DNA of 64,000 bases from Sphaerisporangium album (GTDB lineage: Bacteria > Actinomycetota > Actinomycetes > Streptosporangiales > Streptosporangiaceae), in the NCBI RefSeq assembly GCF_003323745.1, contig NZ_QOIL01000003.1, forward strand, positions 62,001 through 126,000, read 5' to 3'. A program made the translations under genes and the position numbers. The notes below the pieces were generated by a model, which worked only from the letters and a program-made list of their open reading frames with translations, had not been told where the DNA came from and made no database searches. How positions within the stretch are numbered: the stretch's first letter is position 1; each line of letters opens with the position of its first letter. Of this stretch, positions 41,337 to 50,172 are shown piece by piece.

Positions 41337-42416
41337 GTGCTGGGTACCACGTCCGGCGGCGAGCGGCGTCTCGGGCGGACGTCCGCGACCAGGGAGGACC
41401 TCGCGGGCTGGCTGTTTTTGGCCCCCGTCGTCATCATCCTCGGCCTGTTCATGCTGCTGCCGATCCTCATGGCGCTGTGGGTCAGCCTGACCTCCTGGAA
41501 CGGGCAGGGCAGCCCGTTCACCGGGAAGGTGCCGTTCGTCGGCGCCGACAACTACACGCGCCTGTTCACCCGGGACGACCTGGCCCGCCAGGACTTCATG
41601 ACGAGCATCCGCAACACGATCTACTACGTGCTGATCGTCGTGCCGGCGCAGACGACGCTCGCGCTCGGGCTGGCGCTGATCGTGAACAACCGCGTGCTGA
41701 AGGGCAAGACGTTCTTCCGCAGCGCGTTCTTCTTCCCGTCGGTCACCAGCTCGGTGGCGATCAGCGTGGTGTTCCTGTTCATCTTCGCCAACTCCGGCGC
41801 GGTGAACGGCCTGCTGGCCATGTTCGGGATCGGCGGGCCGGAGTGGTTCTCCGACTCGCGCGGCCTGCTGCACCTGCTGCTCGGCGGGCTCGGCCTGGTC
41901 GATCCGGACGCGCCGCCCGCGGCGTTGACCGGCGGCGGCCTGTTCGGACTGTCGTGGTGGGACTGGCTGTCGGGGCCGAGCGTGGCCATGTCGACGATCA
42001 TCATGCTGGTCGTGTGGACGACCTCCGGCACGTTCATGCTGATGTTCCTGGCCGCGTTGCAGGACATCCCGGTGACACTGGAGGAGGCGAGCCTGCTGGA
42101 CGGCGCGGGCCGCTGGCAGCGGTTCCGGTACGTGACGCTGCCCATGCTCAAGCCCACGATGTTCCTGGTGCTCACGCTCGGGCTGATCTCCACCTGGCAG
42201 GTGTTCGACCAGGTGTACGTGATGAGCCAGGGCAATCCCGCCAAGACCACGCTCACCCCCGCGTACCTGTCGTACCGGACGGCGTTCCGCGACTTCGACT
42301 ACGGGACGGGGACGGCGATCTCGTTCGTCCTCTTCCTGGTCATCGTCGTGCTCACGCTCGTCCAGCGCTGGGTGATGCGGGACCGGACGCCGGCGATCCG
42401 GCCGGGGAGGTCGTGA
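41337..42416 (+). CDS. Sugar ABC transporter permease (MalF type)
   Basis: A 359-aa membrane protein with six or more helices (LFLAPVVIILGLFMLLPILM; IYYVLIVVPAQTTLALGLAL; FLVLTLGLISTWQVF) and the EAA cytoplasmic loop (EEASLLDGAGRWQRFRYVTL) that docks on the ATPase. A longer-than-usual loop lies at about 185-215. GTG 41337 with GGAAGGAGGGAG upstream. The ATPase is not encoded here; actinomycetes usually share one MsiK-like ATPase. Confidence 0.92.
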   Translation: MLGTTSGGERRLGRTSATREDLAGWLFLAPVVIILGLFMLLPILMALWVSLTSWNGQGSPFTGKVPFVGADNYTRLFTRDDLARQDFMTSIRNTIYYVLIVVPAQTTLALGLALIVNNRVLKGKTFFRSAFFFPSVTSSVAISVVFLFIFANSGAVNGLLAMFGIGGPEWFSDSRGLLHLLLGGLGLVDPDAPPAALTGGGLFGLSWWDWLSGPSVAMSTIIMLVVWTTSGTFMLMFLAALQDIPVTLEEASLLDGAGRWQRFRYVTLPMLKPTMFLVLTLGLISTWQVFDQVYVMSQGNPAKTTLTPAYLSYRTAFRDFDYGTGTAISFVLFLVIVVLTLVQRWVMRDRTPAIRPGRS

Positions 42417-42417
42417 C

Positions 42418-43290
42418 ATGACCACGCGCACGCGCGACATCCCGCGCCGGCCGGGAGAGGGACGGCGGCTGGCGTCCACCTTCGGCGGGTACGCGGTCCT
42501 GGTCTTCTTCGCGCTGGTGTTCCTGTACCCGTTCGTCATCCAGACCGCGAACTCGCTGAAGACCGAGCCGGACGCGGCGGCCCATCCCCTGTCCCCCATC
42601 CCCGGCCCGCTGTCGTTCGGCGCCTACGACCGGGTCTTCTTCCAGACCGACCTGCCGCTGTGGCTGGGCAACTCGCTGCTCGTGACGATCATCATCACGG
42701 TCGGGCGGGTCTTCCTGGACTCGATGGCCGGGTACGCCCTGGCGCGGCTGCGGTTCCGGGGGCGGCGCGGGGTGTTCGGCGCGATCGTCGCCGTCATCGC
42801 CGTGCCGGGAGTGGTGCTGTTCATCCCGAAGTTCCTGGTGCTGAACCAGCTCGGCATGTACGACAGCTACGCCGCGCTGATCCTGCCGATCATCGCGGAC
42901 GCGGCCGGGGTCTTCATCATGAAGCAGTTCTTCGAGTCGATCCCGGTCAGCGTGGAGGAGGCGGCGCGGATCGACGGCGCCGGGGTGTTCCGCACGTTCT
43001 GGTCGGTGGTGCTGCCCATGGCGAGGCCCGCCCTCATCACGCTGACGATCATCTCGTTCCAGAGCAGCTGGAACGAGTTCCCGCACACGCTGGTGGCCGT
43101 GCAGGACCCTCAGCTGTTCACGCTGCCGCGCGGGCTGGCCGACCTGGTCAGCGGGTCGCTCGGCGTCGGCACGCAGTACCCGCTCAAGCTCGGCGCCGCC
43201 GTCCTCGCGACGATCCCGGTGGCGATCATCTTCGTGGTGTTCCAGCGGTACTTCGTCCGGGGCGCCAACGAGGGGGCCGACAAGGGCTGA
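42418..43290 (+). CDS. Sugar ABC transporter permease (MalG type)
   Basis: A 290-aa partner permease: N-terminal helix (YAVLVFFALVFLYPFVIQTA), five further helices and the EAA loop EEAARIDGAGVFRTFWSVVL; a C-terminal GLADLVSGSLGVG segment precedes the last helix. ATG 42418 is 1 bp after the preceding stop, so the permeases are translationally coupled. Confidence 0.93.
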   Translation: MTTRTRDIPRRPGEGRRLASTFGGYAVLVFFALVFLYPFVIQTANSLKTEPDAAAHPLSPIPGPLSFGAYDRVFFQTDLPLWLGNSLLVTIIITVGRVFLDSMAGYALARLRFRGRRGVFGAIVAVIAVPGVVLFIPKFLVLNQLGMYDSYAALILPIIADAAGVFIMKQFFESIPVSVEEAARIDGAGVFRTFWSVVLPMARPALITLTIISFQSSWNEFPHTLVAVQDPQLFTLPRGLADLVSGSLGVGTQYPLKLGAAVLATIPVAIIFVVFQRYFVRGANEGADKG

Positions 43291-43332
43291 CAGCCGCCGG
43301 CAGGGCCGACAACGGCTGACGAGGGCTGACGG

Positions 43333-43375
43333 CCCGTGCGCCGGGCCTGGACGCGCGTCCGGCCCGGCGCACGGG
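43333..43375. terminator. Bidirectional terminator between convergent genes
   Basis: A 15-bp perfect stem, CCCGTGCGCCGGGCC (43333-43347) with GGCCCGGCGCACGGG (43361-43375), 42 bp after the permease stop and 3 bp before the stop of the leftward WGR gene. Confidence 0.75.
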
Positions 43376-43377
43376 TC

Positions 43378-44817
43378 TCAGAGCAGGCGCCTGATGTCGC
43401 CGTACGCGCGGTAGAAGCCGCCGCGCTCGGACGAGCGGACGCCCTGCACCAGGTAGCGCGCGCCCGCCTCGCGCACGCCCTTGGGGAACTGCACGTTCCA
43501 CAGCGGCTCGTAGCCCGGGCTCACCACGTGGACGCGCAGGCGGTCGCCCTCACGGACGCACTCGACCACGATGCCGTCCCCGTCGGGCAGCGCGGCCGCG
43601 GAGACGCTCTCCAGCACGACGGACGGCTGCACGACCGCCAGGCCGGCCGCCGCCTTGACGTCCAGCGGCTCGGGGACGCTGCCCTCCTGGGCGGCCCTGA
43701 TCGCCTGCTCGCTCGCGTCGACGCAGGCCAGCGTGCCGTTGGTGGTCACGATGTAGAGGCGGTCGTCCAGGAACTGCATGGAGAACGCCGAGCCGCAGCC
43801 GGTGCCGAGCTTCCACAGCCGCTCGCCGCTCCGGTCGAAGCAGTAGATGGACGAGTGGTTGTCGCCCGCGAAGACGAAGCGCCCGTCCGGGGCGGAGGCG
43901 CAGGAGTACACGACCCCGTCGCAGTCGTAGACCGCGCCGATCACGCCGTTGCGCTTGTTCAGGCGGTACACCTTGTTGTTGTGCGTGCCGGCGTAGACGA
44001 CGTCGCGCTCCTGCCAGCCGAACAGCACCTGGCCGTTGAGGGACGTCTGCCAGACGGGCGTGCCGTCGGCGGTGTCGTAGCGGGCGACGCCGTCCGAGTG
44101 CCCGTGGTACACCGCGTCGTCGTCGCAGCGGACCATCCACCCGGCGCTTCCCGCGCCCTTCCTGGCCCACTGGAACTCGTCCTCGTGGTCGATCGTGGTG
44201 ATCCGCCCGGCGCGGTCGGACACGCCGAGCACGCCGTCGTGGATGTCGAGCCAGTAGATGTCGACGTCCTCGGCGATCTCGTACGCCACGCGCGGGACCT
44301 TGCCGCTCAGGTCGTACACGTTGCCGTCGTCGGCCCCCGCGTAGATCCAGAAGTCGTCGGCCACGATGCACTTCACGCCGTCGGGCAGCAGGAAGTGGCC
44401 GGTCACCGTGCCGTCGTGGCCGACGGTGTAGACGTCGCCGTTCTGGTTGCCGACCCAGCAGCGCTCCTCGTCCACGAAGATGCCGAAGGCGGCGGCCCCG
44501 CTGGCGAAGCGCCACAGCACGGGGGCCTGGCGGGCGGTCGAGCGGGTGCTGGCGATCTCGCGACGGGTCACCGTGCGCCGCTGCCGCACCCCGCGCACCG
44601 CGGGCGCGTACCCCTTGCGGACCTTCTCGGCGATCTTCTTCGCCGCCGCGGCCTCGGCCTTCTCGGCGCTCGTGAAGGCGGACACCTTGGTCTGGCCCTG
44701 TTCGCCGATCCTGCCGTAGGTGATCGCCACCTGGGCACCGGTGACGACCACTTCATAGAACTTGTGCGCGCTCCCGGTGTCCTCGGACAGCTCCAGATAC
44801 GTGCTTCGCGGCGACAT
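43378..44817 (-). CDS. WGR domain fused to a PQQ/WD40-like beta-propeller
   Basis: A 479-aa protein. Residues about 5-85 are a WGR domain (STYLELSEDTGSAHKFYEVV, VAITYGRIGEQGQTKV, KIAEKVRKGYAP), a fold found in PARPs and MolR-like proteins. Residues about 110-400 are repeated blades: GNQNGDVYTVGHDGTV, AGADDGNVYDLSG, YHGHSDGVARYDTAD, YAGTHNNKVYRLNKRNG, FAGDNHSSIYCFDRSGERL. ATG 44817 with AAGGAAGGGA upstream gives a clean WGR start. No signal peptide. The bacterial combination is known from MolR-type proteins, but the role is not settled; a sensor or scaffold for nucleic acid or ligand is plausible. Confidence 0.85.
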   Translation of the reverse strand: MSPRSTYLELSEDTGSAHKFYEVVVTGAQVAITYGRIGEQGQTKVSAFTSAEKAEAAAAKKIAEKVRKGYAPAVRGVRQRRTVTRREIASTRSTARQAPVLWRFASGAAAFGIFVDEERCWVGNQNGDVYTVGHDGTVTGHFLLPDGVKCIVADDFWIYAGADDGNVYDLSGKVPRVAYEIAEDVDIYWLDIHDGVLGVSDRAGRITTIDHEDEFQWARKGAGSAGWMVRCDDDAVYHGHSDGVARYDTADGTPVWQTSLNGQVLFGWQERDVVYAGTHNNKVYRLNKRNGVIGAVYDCDGVVYSCASAPDGRFVFAGDNHSSIYCFDRSGERLWKLGTGCGSAFSMQFLDDRLYIVTTNGTLACVDASEQAIRAAQEGSVPEPLDVKAAAGLAVVQPSVVLESVSAAALPDGDGIVVECVREGDRLRVHVVSPGYEPLWNVQFPKGVREAGARYLVQGVRSSERGGFYRAYGDIRRLL

Positions 44818-45028
44818 CGACGTCCCTTCCTTGATCGATTGCCCGGAGCGTACGGGAAGCGGCCGACATTTCATGCGATATCCAGGACATCACCGCGTAC
44901 GCCCGCCCCCACCCGCGCGCGCGACCCGTCCCGAAGATCGCGGACCCGATCGGAAACCCATGTTTACCTGCGGCGATGCGGGCAACGCCCAAAGGAGGGA
45001 ACTGCGCCACCGGCACGGGAGGCAAGCC

Positions 45029-45601
45029 ATGGCGAACGCGTTCGAAGTCCTGGAACGGGACCACGAGATGGTCAAGCGCCTGATGCTAGAGCTGGAGTCC
45101 GGGCCGCCGCTGACGGGGAGCGCCGAGCGTGAGAGCATGCTCGACCGCAGGCGGCAGGTCGACCGGCTCATCACCGAGGAGTCCAAGCACGAGGCCGTCG
45201 AGGAGGAGTACTTCTGGCCGGTGGTCCGCGAGCTGGTCCCGGGCGGGAACGAACTGGCCGACCACGCCATCGCCCAGGAGCAGCGGGGCAAGTTCGCCCT
45301 CGACGCGCTCATCGACTACCGGCCGGGCGACACCCGGTCCGAGGACACGCTGATGGGCTTCATCAGCGAGGCGCGCGAGCACATCGCGTTCGAGGAGGAA
45401 CAGGTCTGGCCCGAGCTTCGCCTGGTCATCAGCCCCGAGCGGTCCGCGGAGCTGGGCGCGAAGATGGAGCGGGCCAAGAGGATGGCCCCCACCCGCCCGC
45501 ACCCGCACACGCCGCCCAAGCCGGGCCTGCTCAAGGCCGCCAGCCCCTTCGTGGGCGCCGCCGACCGCCTCCGCGACCTCGTCACCGGCCGCAGTCGCTG
45601 A
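45029..45601 (+). CDS. Hemerythrin HHE domain protein
   Basis: A 190-aa four-helix-bundle protein with spaced iron-ligand candidates: VLERDHEMVK, ESKHEAVEEEYFWP, ELADHAIAQEQ and REHIAFEEEQVWPEL. A Pro/His-rich tail (PTRPHPHTPPKPG) ends in a short helix. HHE proteins bind a di-iron centre and respond to oxygen or oxidative/nitrosative stress. ATG 45029 with GGGAGG upstream. Confidence 0.9.
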   Translation: MANAFEVLERDHEMVKRLMLELESGPPLTGSAERESMLDRRRQVDRLITEESKHEAVEEEYFWPVVRELVPGGNELADHAIAQEQRGKFALDALIDYRPGDTRSEDTLMGFISEAREHIAFEEEQVWPELRLVISPERSAELGAKMERAKRMAPTRPHPHTPPKPGLLKAASPFVGAADRLRDLVTGRSR

Positions 45602-45675
45602 GGTTTCCCGGAAGCGCAGGTCCTCAGGCACTGCGGTCCCTGAGCAAGTGCCGAGGTTCGGGTGGTGCCGACGGT

Positions 45676-45970
45676 TCAGGGGGCGCCGAGGTTCTTCAGG
45701 AAGCGGGAGGCGATGGGGGCCGCGACGGCGGCTCCGGTGCCGGCGCCCTCGGCAATCACCGCGAACGCGAGGTCGCCCTTGTAGCCGATGAACCACGAGT
45801 GGGTCGGCGGGTTCTCGCCGACCCGTACTCGGCCGTCCCCGTCTTGCCTGCCGTGCCGGACGGGAAGGCGACCGCGCTCGCCGTGCCCTCGCTCACCACG
45901 GCGGGCATCAGCGTGCGCAGGGCAGCGGCACCAGCGCGGCCGCGATCACCGCTGTGCGCTTCATCTTCAT
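45676..45970 (-). pseudogene. Remnant of a penicillin-binding protein (transpeptidase)
   Basis: ATG 45970 begins a signal-peptide-like MKMKRTAVIAAALVPLP, then in another frame come the end pieces of a transpeptidase: LMPAVVSEGTASAVAF, the KTG-box segment TAGKTGTAEYG and, after another frameshift, PTHSWFIGYKGDLAFAV through to the stop at 45676. Most of the domain, including the SxxK region, is missing. It is therefore an internally deleted, frameshifted gene. It stands divergently next to a LysR/beta-lactamase-like pair. Confidence 0.75.
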
Positions 45971-46070
45971 TCCGATCCCCCTTCGGTCAGGAGAGGACAG
46001 CAGATGTGCGCGGTTCATGTCCAATACTGATATCTGGCCCCCTTTGATATGAGTTGCGATATCGTCCCAG

Positions 46071-47024
46071 GTGATGGACCTGATCCGGCACCTGCGCTAC
46101 TTCGCCGTGGTCGCCGAAGAACTGCACTTCGGGAACGCGGCGGCACGGCTCGGCATGGCGCAGCCGCCGCTCAGCCAGCGCATCAAGCGGCTGGAGGACG
46201 AGCTCGGCGTGCGGCTGTTCGACCGCTCCAGCCGCCAGGTACGCCTCACAGAGCCGGGCAGGCTGCTGCTCGCCGAGGCCCGCGACCTCGTCGCGCGCGC
46301 CGACCGCATCCGCGAGCTCATGGCGCGCGCCGCGAGCGACGGCGTGGCCGGCCTGCGCATCGGCGTGCCGCCCGACCTGGGCGGGCCCGTCATCGCCGCC
46401 CTGCTCGCCGCGCTGCGCGAGGCCGACCCTCCCCTGCGGGCCGCGCTCACCGAGATGTCCACCGCCGACCAGGTCAGGGCGCTGATCGAAGGCAGCCTGG
46501 ACGGCGGCGTGATCCGCCACCCGGCCGGGGCGACCGGGCTGGCGTACGGGCCGGTGCTGGTGCAGCATCCAGGGGTGCTGCTGCCCGCCGGCGACCCGCT
46601 CGCCGCGTTCTCGTCCGTCCACCTCGCCGACCTGGCGACTCGCCCGCTCGTGCTGTTCCCGCGCGAGAGCGAGCCGGGCCTGCACGAGGAGACGCTGAGC
46701 GAGTGCCGCCGCCACGGGTACGTGCCCGGCGAGGTGCACCCGGGGCTGCACCCGCAGTTCACGCTCGGCCTGGTCATGTCGGGGACGGCCGTCGCCTTCG
46801 GCCCGCGGGTCGAGCAGCCGGGCGTGGTGTGGCGGCCGCTGCTCGGCGACCCGCTGGCCTGGCGGGTCTCGGCGACCTGGCGCCGGGACGACGCGGGCGA
46901 GGCCGTGGAGGCGTTCGGCTCCCTGGCCGTGCGCGTGCTGCGGGAGAACGCCGGGCTGGCGGACGAGGGCGCCGCTCGGGCGCGCACGATCAGACACCGT
47001 CCGTCGTCGGGGCTGCTGGCATGA
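46071..47024 (+). CDS. LysR-family transcriptional regulator
   Basis: A 317-aa regulator: N-terminal HTH (LRYFAVVAEELHFGNAAARL, MAQPPLSQRIKRLEDELGVR) and a substrate-binding domain (GLRIGVPPDLGGPVIAALLA onward). GTG 46071 or the adjacent ATG 46074. Its stop overlaps the start of the serine hydrolase gene (ATGA), so the two are coupled. LysR genes beside beta-lactamases often control them (AmpR-like), but usually divergently; here they form one transcript. Confidence 0.9.
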   Translation: MMDLIRHLRYFAVVAEELHFGNAAARLGMAQPPLSQRIKRLEDELGVRLFDRSSRQVRLTEPGRLLLAEARDLVARADRIRELMARAASDGVAGLRIGVPPDLGGPVIAALLAALREADPPLRAALTEMSTADQVRALIEGSLDGGVIRHPAGATGLAYGPVLVQHPGVLLPAGDPLAAFSSVHLADLATRPLVLFPRESEPGLHEETLSECRRHGYVPGEVHPGLHPQFTLGLVMSGTAVAFGPRVEQPGVVWRPLLGDPLAWRVSATWRRDDAGEAVEAFGSLAVRVLRENAGLADEGAARARTIRHRPSSGLLA

Positions 47025-47881
47025 GGCAACCGGACCTGGCGGGCGTCTTCCGCGCGGCGGCCGTCACGGGAACCGTGCACGCGGTCGACCTGGACACCGG
47101 CGCGGAGGTCGGCGTCGGCCCGGACGAGCCCGTCGTGCTGGCGTCGGTGTTCAAGCTGCCGCTGCTCGTCGAGTTCCACCGCCAGGCCGAGGCGGGCCTG
47201 CTCGACCCCGCCGAGCCGTGCCGGATCGGCCCCGAGGGGCGTACGGCGGGCGGCACGGGGCTGGCTGCCATGCTCGACGCCGCCACCCTGTCCCTGCGCG
47301 ACCTGGCCTACCTGATGATCGCGGTCAGCGACAACGCCGCCGCCGACGTCGTGGCGGCCCGCGTCGGCCTGAAGGCGGTCAACGCGATGCTGACGGCGTT
47401 CGGGCTCACCAACACCTGGATCGAGCACGACTGCCGGGGGCTGCTCGCGGCCCTCGACGCCGACCGCGGCGCCTCCCCCGAGCCGCTGGACCCGCGCGCG
47501 CTCGCGCACCTGCGGGTGCTCGACCCCGCCAACACCAACCGCAGCACCCCGAGGGAGATGACCCGGCTGCTCGGCATGGTCTGGCGGGACGAGGCCGCGG
47601 GCCCGCCCGCCTGCGCGGCGATCCGCCGCCTGCTGGGCCTGCAGGTGTGGCCGCACCGCCTGGCGTCGGGCTTCCCGTACGACGACGTGGTGGTCAGCGG
47701 AAAGACGGGGTCACTGCCGACCATCCGCAACGAGGTGGGCGTCGTGGAGTACCCGGACGGCGGCCGCTACGCGGTGGCGGTCTTCACCCGCTCGCTCGGC
47801 ACCGCCCAGAACCAGCCCAGAGCCGACGCCGCAATCGGCACCGTGGCCCGCGCGGCGGTGGACCACCTCCGCTCCCTCTGA
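47021..47881 (+). CDS. Class A beta-lactamase-like serine hydrolase without signal peptide
   Basis: A 286-aa protein with the three classic boxes: S42-V-F-K45, S103-D-N105 and K228-T-G230. The omega-loop glutamate motif (ExxLN) is absent; the aligned part reads DPANTNRSTPREM. With no signal peptide and no Glu166 equivalent, it may be a penicillin-binding-like hydrolase, not an efficient beta-lactamase. ATG 47021 overlaps the LysR stop. Confidence 0.85.
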   Translation: MRQPDLAGVFRAAAVTGTVHAVDLDTGAEVGVGPDEPVVLASVFKLPLLVEFHRQAEAGLLDPAEPCRIGPEGRTAGGTGLAAMLDAATLSLRDLAYLMIAVSDNAAADVVAARVGLKAVNAMLTAFGLTNTWIEHDCRGLLAALDADRGASPEPLDPRALAHLRVLDPANTNRSTPREMTRLLGMVWRDEAAGPPACAAIRRLLGLQVWPHRLASGFPYDDVVVSGKTGSLPTIRNEVGVVEYPDGGRYAVAVFTRSLGTAQNQPRADAAIGTVARAAVDHLRSL

Positions 47882-47967
47882 ACCGCGCGGACCGGCCCCG
47901 AATCCAGATCAGGGATCCTCTGCCAGAACGCGTCCGCGCAGTACCTCCAGTTCCCGCCTCATGTCCC

Positions 47968-48174
47968 ATGGCCCAACGAGCATCAAGGCATAACGGTGAC
48001 CTGGTCGGCCGGTTCAAAGTGCGGAGGCATACAGGCCGCCCGTGGCTGAGGTGCCCCGGGTGCGTCTGCTACTGGCAGGCCGACCCGGTCAAGCAGAAAC
48101 GGACGTGGGAAGCGGCGTGGGCGTGGCACGGCCGTGACCCGCGCGCTGACCCGTCCGCCGAGTGGGCGGGGTGA
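47968..48174 (+). CDS. Possible small zinc-ribbon-like protein
   Basis: A 68-aa frame (RHNGDLVGRFKVRRHTGRPW, CPGCVCYW, WEAAWAWHGRDP). A single CPGC-like knuckle; no clear ribosome-binding site. It starts a 2.1-kb stretch (47.9-50.6 kb with the next entries) with several broken genes, so it may itself be a remnant. The stretch 48175-48429 holds nothing I can support. Confidence 0.35.
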   Translation: MAQRASRHNGDLVGRFKVRRHTGRPWLRCPGCVCYWQADPVKQKRTWEAAWAWHGRDPRADPSAEWAG

Positions 48175-48429
48175 TCGTGCGGCACACCCACCAGGCGGGG
48201 CTCACGACAGGAGGGCGACCATAGACGCAAGAACAACGGCGTTGGTGGCGTTTCTTCGAGCCCGTCACGCAGACGACGAACGCGTGGCCACCGAAGCGGG
48301 CGGCCCAGGCCCGGCTTTCGGGCCTCGGGCGGGGTCTTGACGACGTGCGACCCGGAGGTATCTTTCGAATAGGAAACTTTCCTAAGAAAAAGGTCGGTCG
48401 GCGCCTCCGGCCCCCCTCTCCACCGCCAT

Positions 48430-48549
48430 GTGAACCCGCAGGTCGGCGTCATCACCAACGAGGGGCCGTGGGTCCCGGTGGGCTCGGCGTCGACGGCCCG
48501 CATCCCGGCGACGGGAAGCCTGCAGAACTACTGGGTCAACAAACGCTGA
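48430..48549 (+). pseudogene. C-terminal fragment of a paralogue of the secreted protein at 48625
   Basis: Forty codons reading VNPQVGVITNEGPWVPVGSA and ending LQNYWVNKR. They align with the C-terminal half of the 48625-48942 protein (VNPQLGGYTESASGPWVAVG). The N-terminal half and signal peptide are missing. This is a decayed tandem duplicate. Confidence 0.6.
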
Positions 48550-48624
48550 CCCGCGGCCACACCACCTCCCGCGGGTCCGGCCCGTGGGAAGCACCGGCAA
48601 CCACCCACATACAAGGAGCGGATC

Positions 48625-48942
48625 GTGAACACCAAGAAGTGCGCCTCCCTCATCGGCGCGGCGCTCGTCTCCGCCGCGATCGTCGCCGGCACGGCCACGC
48701 CCGCGCACGCCATCCCCGACACCTGCTCGACGAGCTTCTCCGCAGACGGCTACCTCAGCAGTTACTGCGCGACCGGCACGGGCTACCACGCGATCTACGT
48801 GACGTACCGGTTCGTCAACCCGCAGCTCGGTGGCTACACCGAATCGGCCTCGGGGCCCTGGGTCGCCGTCGGCTCCACCTCCAGCGTCCGTGTGCCCGGC
48901 GGCGCGAGCATCCTCAGCAGCTCCGTCCAAAAGCGCGACTGA
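48625..48942 (+). CDS. Small secreted protein
   Basis: A 105-aa protein with a clear Sec signal peptide (NTKKCASLIGAALVSAAIVA, cleavage after AHA). The mature part has two cysteines (DTCSTSF, SSYCATG) able to form a disulfide and a beta-rich fold ending in SVQKRD. GTG/ATG region: GGAGCG upstream of ATG 48625. A truncated paralogue lies just upstream. Function unknown. Confidence 0.7.
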   Translation: MNTKKCASLIGAALVSAAIVAGTATPAHAIPDTCSTSFSADGYLSSYCATGTGYHAIYVTYRFVNPQLGGYTESASGPWVAVGSTSSVRVPGGASILSSSVQKRD

Positions 48943-48967
48943 GCCGTCCCACGAGCACTGTTGATCA

Positions 48968-49560
48968 AGTGAACCGACGCCTCCTTCCGGATCTGCGCGC
49001 GGCCCGGTACAGCACCCACAAGGACTACGACCAGCGTTGGACCTGACCCTGTGAGGCTTCTCCGCTGGCGGCGGCCGGTCGTTCCGGGTGCTCGCACACG
49101 GGTGCGGCGCGTGTGGAGGCTGGCGGGGAGTTGGTGGCCGGGCTGTGCCCAGGCTGCGAGGTCCAGCTCCCCGCCGGGTGGTTCACCTGCGACCACGCCG
49201 ACGCTCGCGCCCCACATGGTCAACGGCAAGTACTACGGCCGCGGTGACAAGACCAAGATCGTACTGTCCGACGCCGAGGTCGTCCGCCTGCACGAACGCC
49301 GGCGCGCCACCGAACCCGACGCCCTGGAACTGCTGCGGCACGAGTTCGAAAGCGATCCCATCCCGGCCGACCTGCGTCAGGGTCACGCCCACATGTTCCT
49401 CCCCGGCAGGGCCGGAGCGTCGAAGCCGCGAGGCGTGCCCGACGCTGCCTGGCGTTCTATGAGGGCGGCTACCCGGCGTATCACCCGCGTATCCAGGGGA
49501 TCCGCGATCTACTTGCCGACCTTGATTGAGCGAAGATCGAGTGAGGTCACGCGTGGACCT
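48968..49560 (+). pseudogene. Degraded region with fragments of element-type genes
   Basis: Several short fragments in different frames: a VNRRLLPDLRAARYSTHKDY piece (48969-49046), a zinc-knuckle-like CPGCEVQLPAGWFTCDHAD piece (about 49146-49206), and a helical KIVLSDAEVVRLHERRRA piece (about 49255-49320). None forms a full gene with a ribosome-binding site. It looks like the wreck of an integrative element's small genes; boundaries are approximate. Confidence 0.35.
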
Positions 49561-49610
49561 GCGGATGGTGAGCGCAACGCCGCCTCACAGTACTCCCGGA
49601 CGGCTCAGGG

Positions 49611-50060
49611 TCAGCTCTGGTCTTCGGTGGTCTTGAGGAGGTCGGGGAGACGGTCGAAGGCGGTGTTGATGCGGAAGTGGTCGTGGTAGTCGCGCGAGGA
49701 CACGATCAGGCCGTCACGGACGCGCAGCACCTGGACGTTGTTCGCCCGCCACGTCCGTCCGGTGGCGACCACCTCGCCCTCGTTGACGAACTCGGCGACG
49801 ACGACCTCCGGGTCGGCGGTCTCGTGGACGGTGTACTCCACGACGCGCAGCTTCAGCAGGCCCACGCGGTCGGTTAAGTGGCGGCCCACCTCGTCCCTGC
49901 CCTCGACGCGCATCGGCTCGGGGATCGCCAGGGGGATGTCGACGACGACGTCCTCCGCGTACAGGCCGGGGAGTTCCTCCCAGGCACCGGACGAGATGAG
50001 GATGGCCAGGCGCTCGAAGACCTCACGCGGGCTCCGGACGTGCTCGGCGTTCTCGGGCAT
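49611..50060 (-). CDS. SnoaL/NTF2-like fold protein
   Basis: A 149-aa protein of the cone-shaped alpha+beta barrel superfamily: helix VREVFERLAIL-like at the start, then WEELPGLYAEDVVVDIPLA, GRDEVGRHLTDRV, VVVAEFVNEGEVVATGRTW and a final VRDGLIVSSRDYHDHFR strand pair. Such proteins range from isomerases to polyketide cyclases; no active-site assignment is safe. ATG 50060 with GGAGGAG upstream. Confidence 0.85.
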   Translation of the reverse strand: MPENAEHVRSPREVFERLAILISSGAWEELPGLYAEDVVVDIPLAIPEPMRVEGRDEVGRHLTDRVGLLKLRVVEYTVHETADPEVVVAEFVNEGEVVATGRTWRANNVQVLRVRDGLIVSSRDYHDHFRINTAFDRLPDLLKTTEDQS

Positions 50061-50172
50061 GACGGAACTCCTCCGGGTAGGGGCACGCTTGAAACGGAGT
50101 AGCAACTCCAGTTACTTCAGAATGCGGAGCATCCACTCCGCTTGTCAAGCGAGTCTCGCGCCGGGGTCCCCG

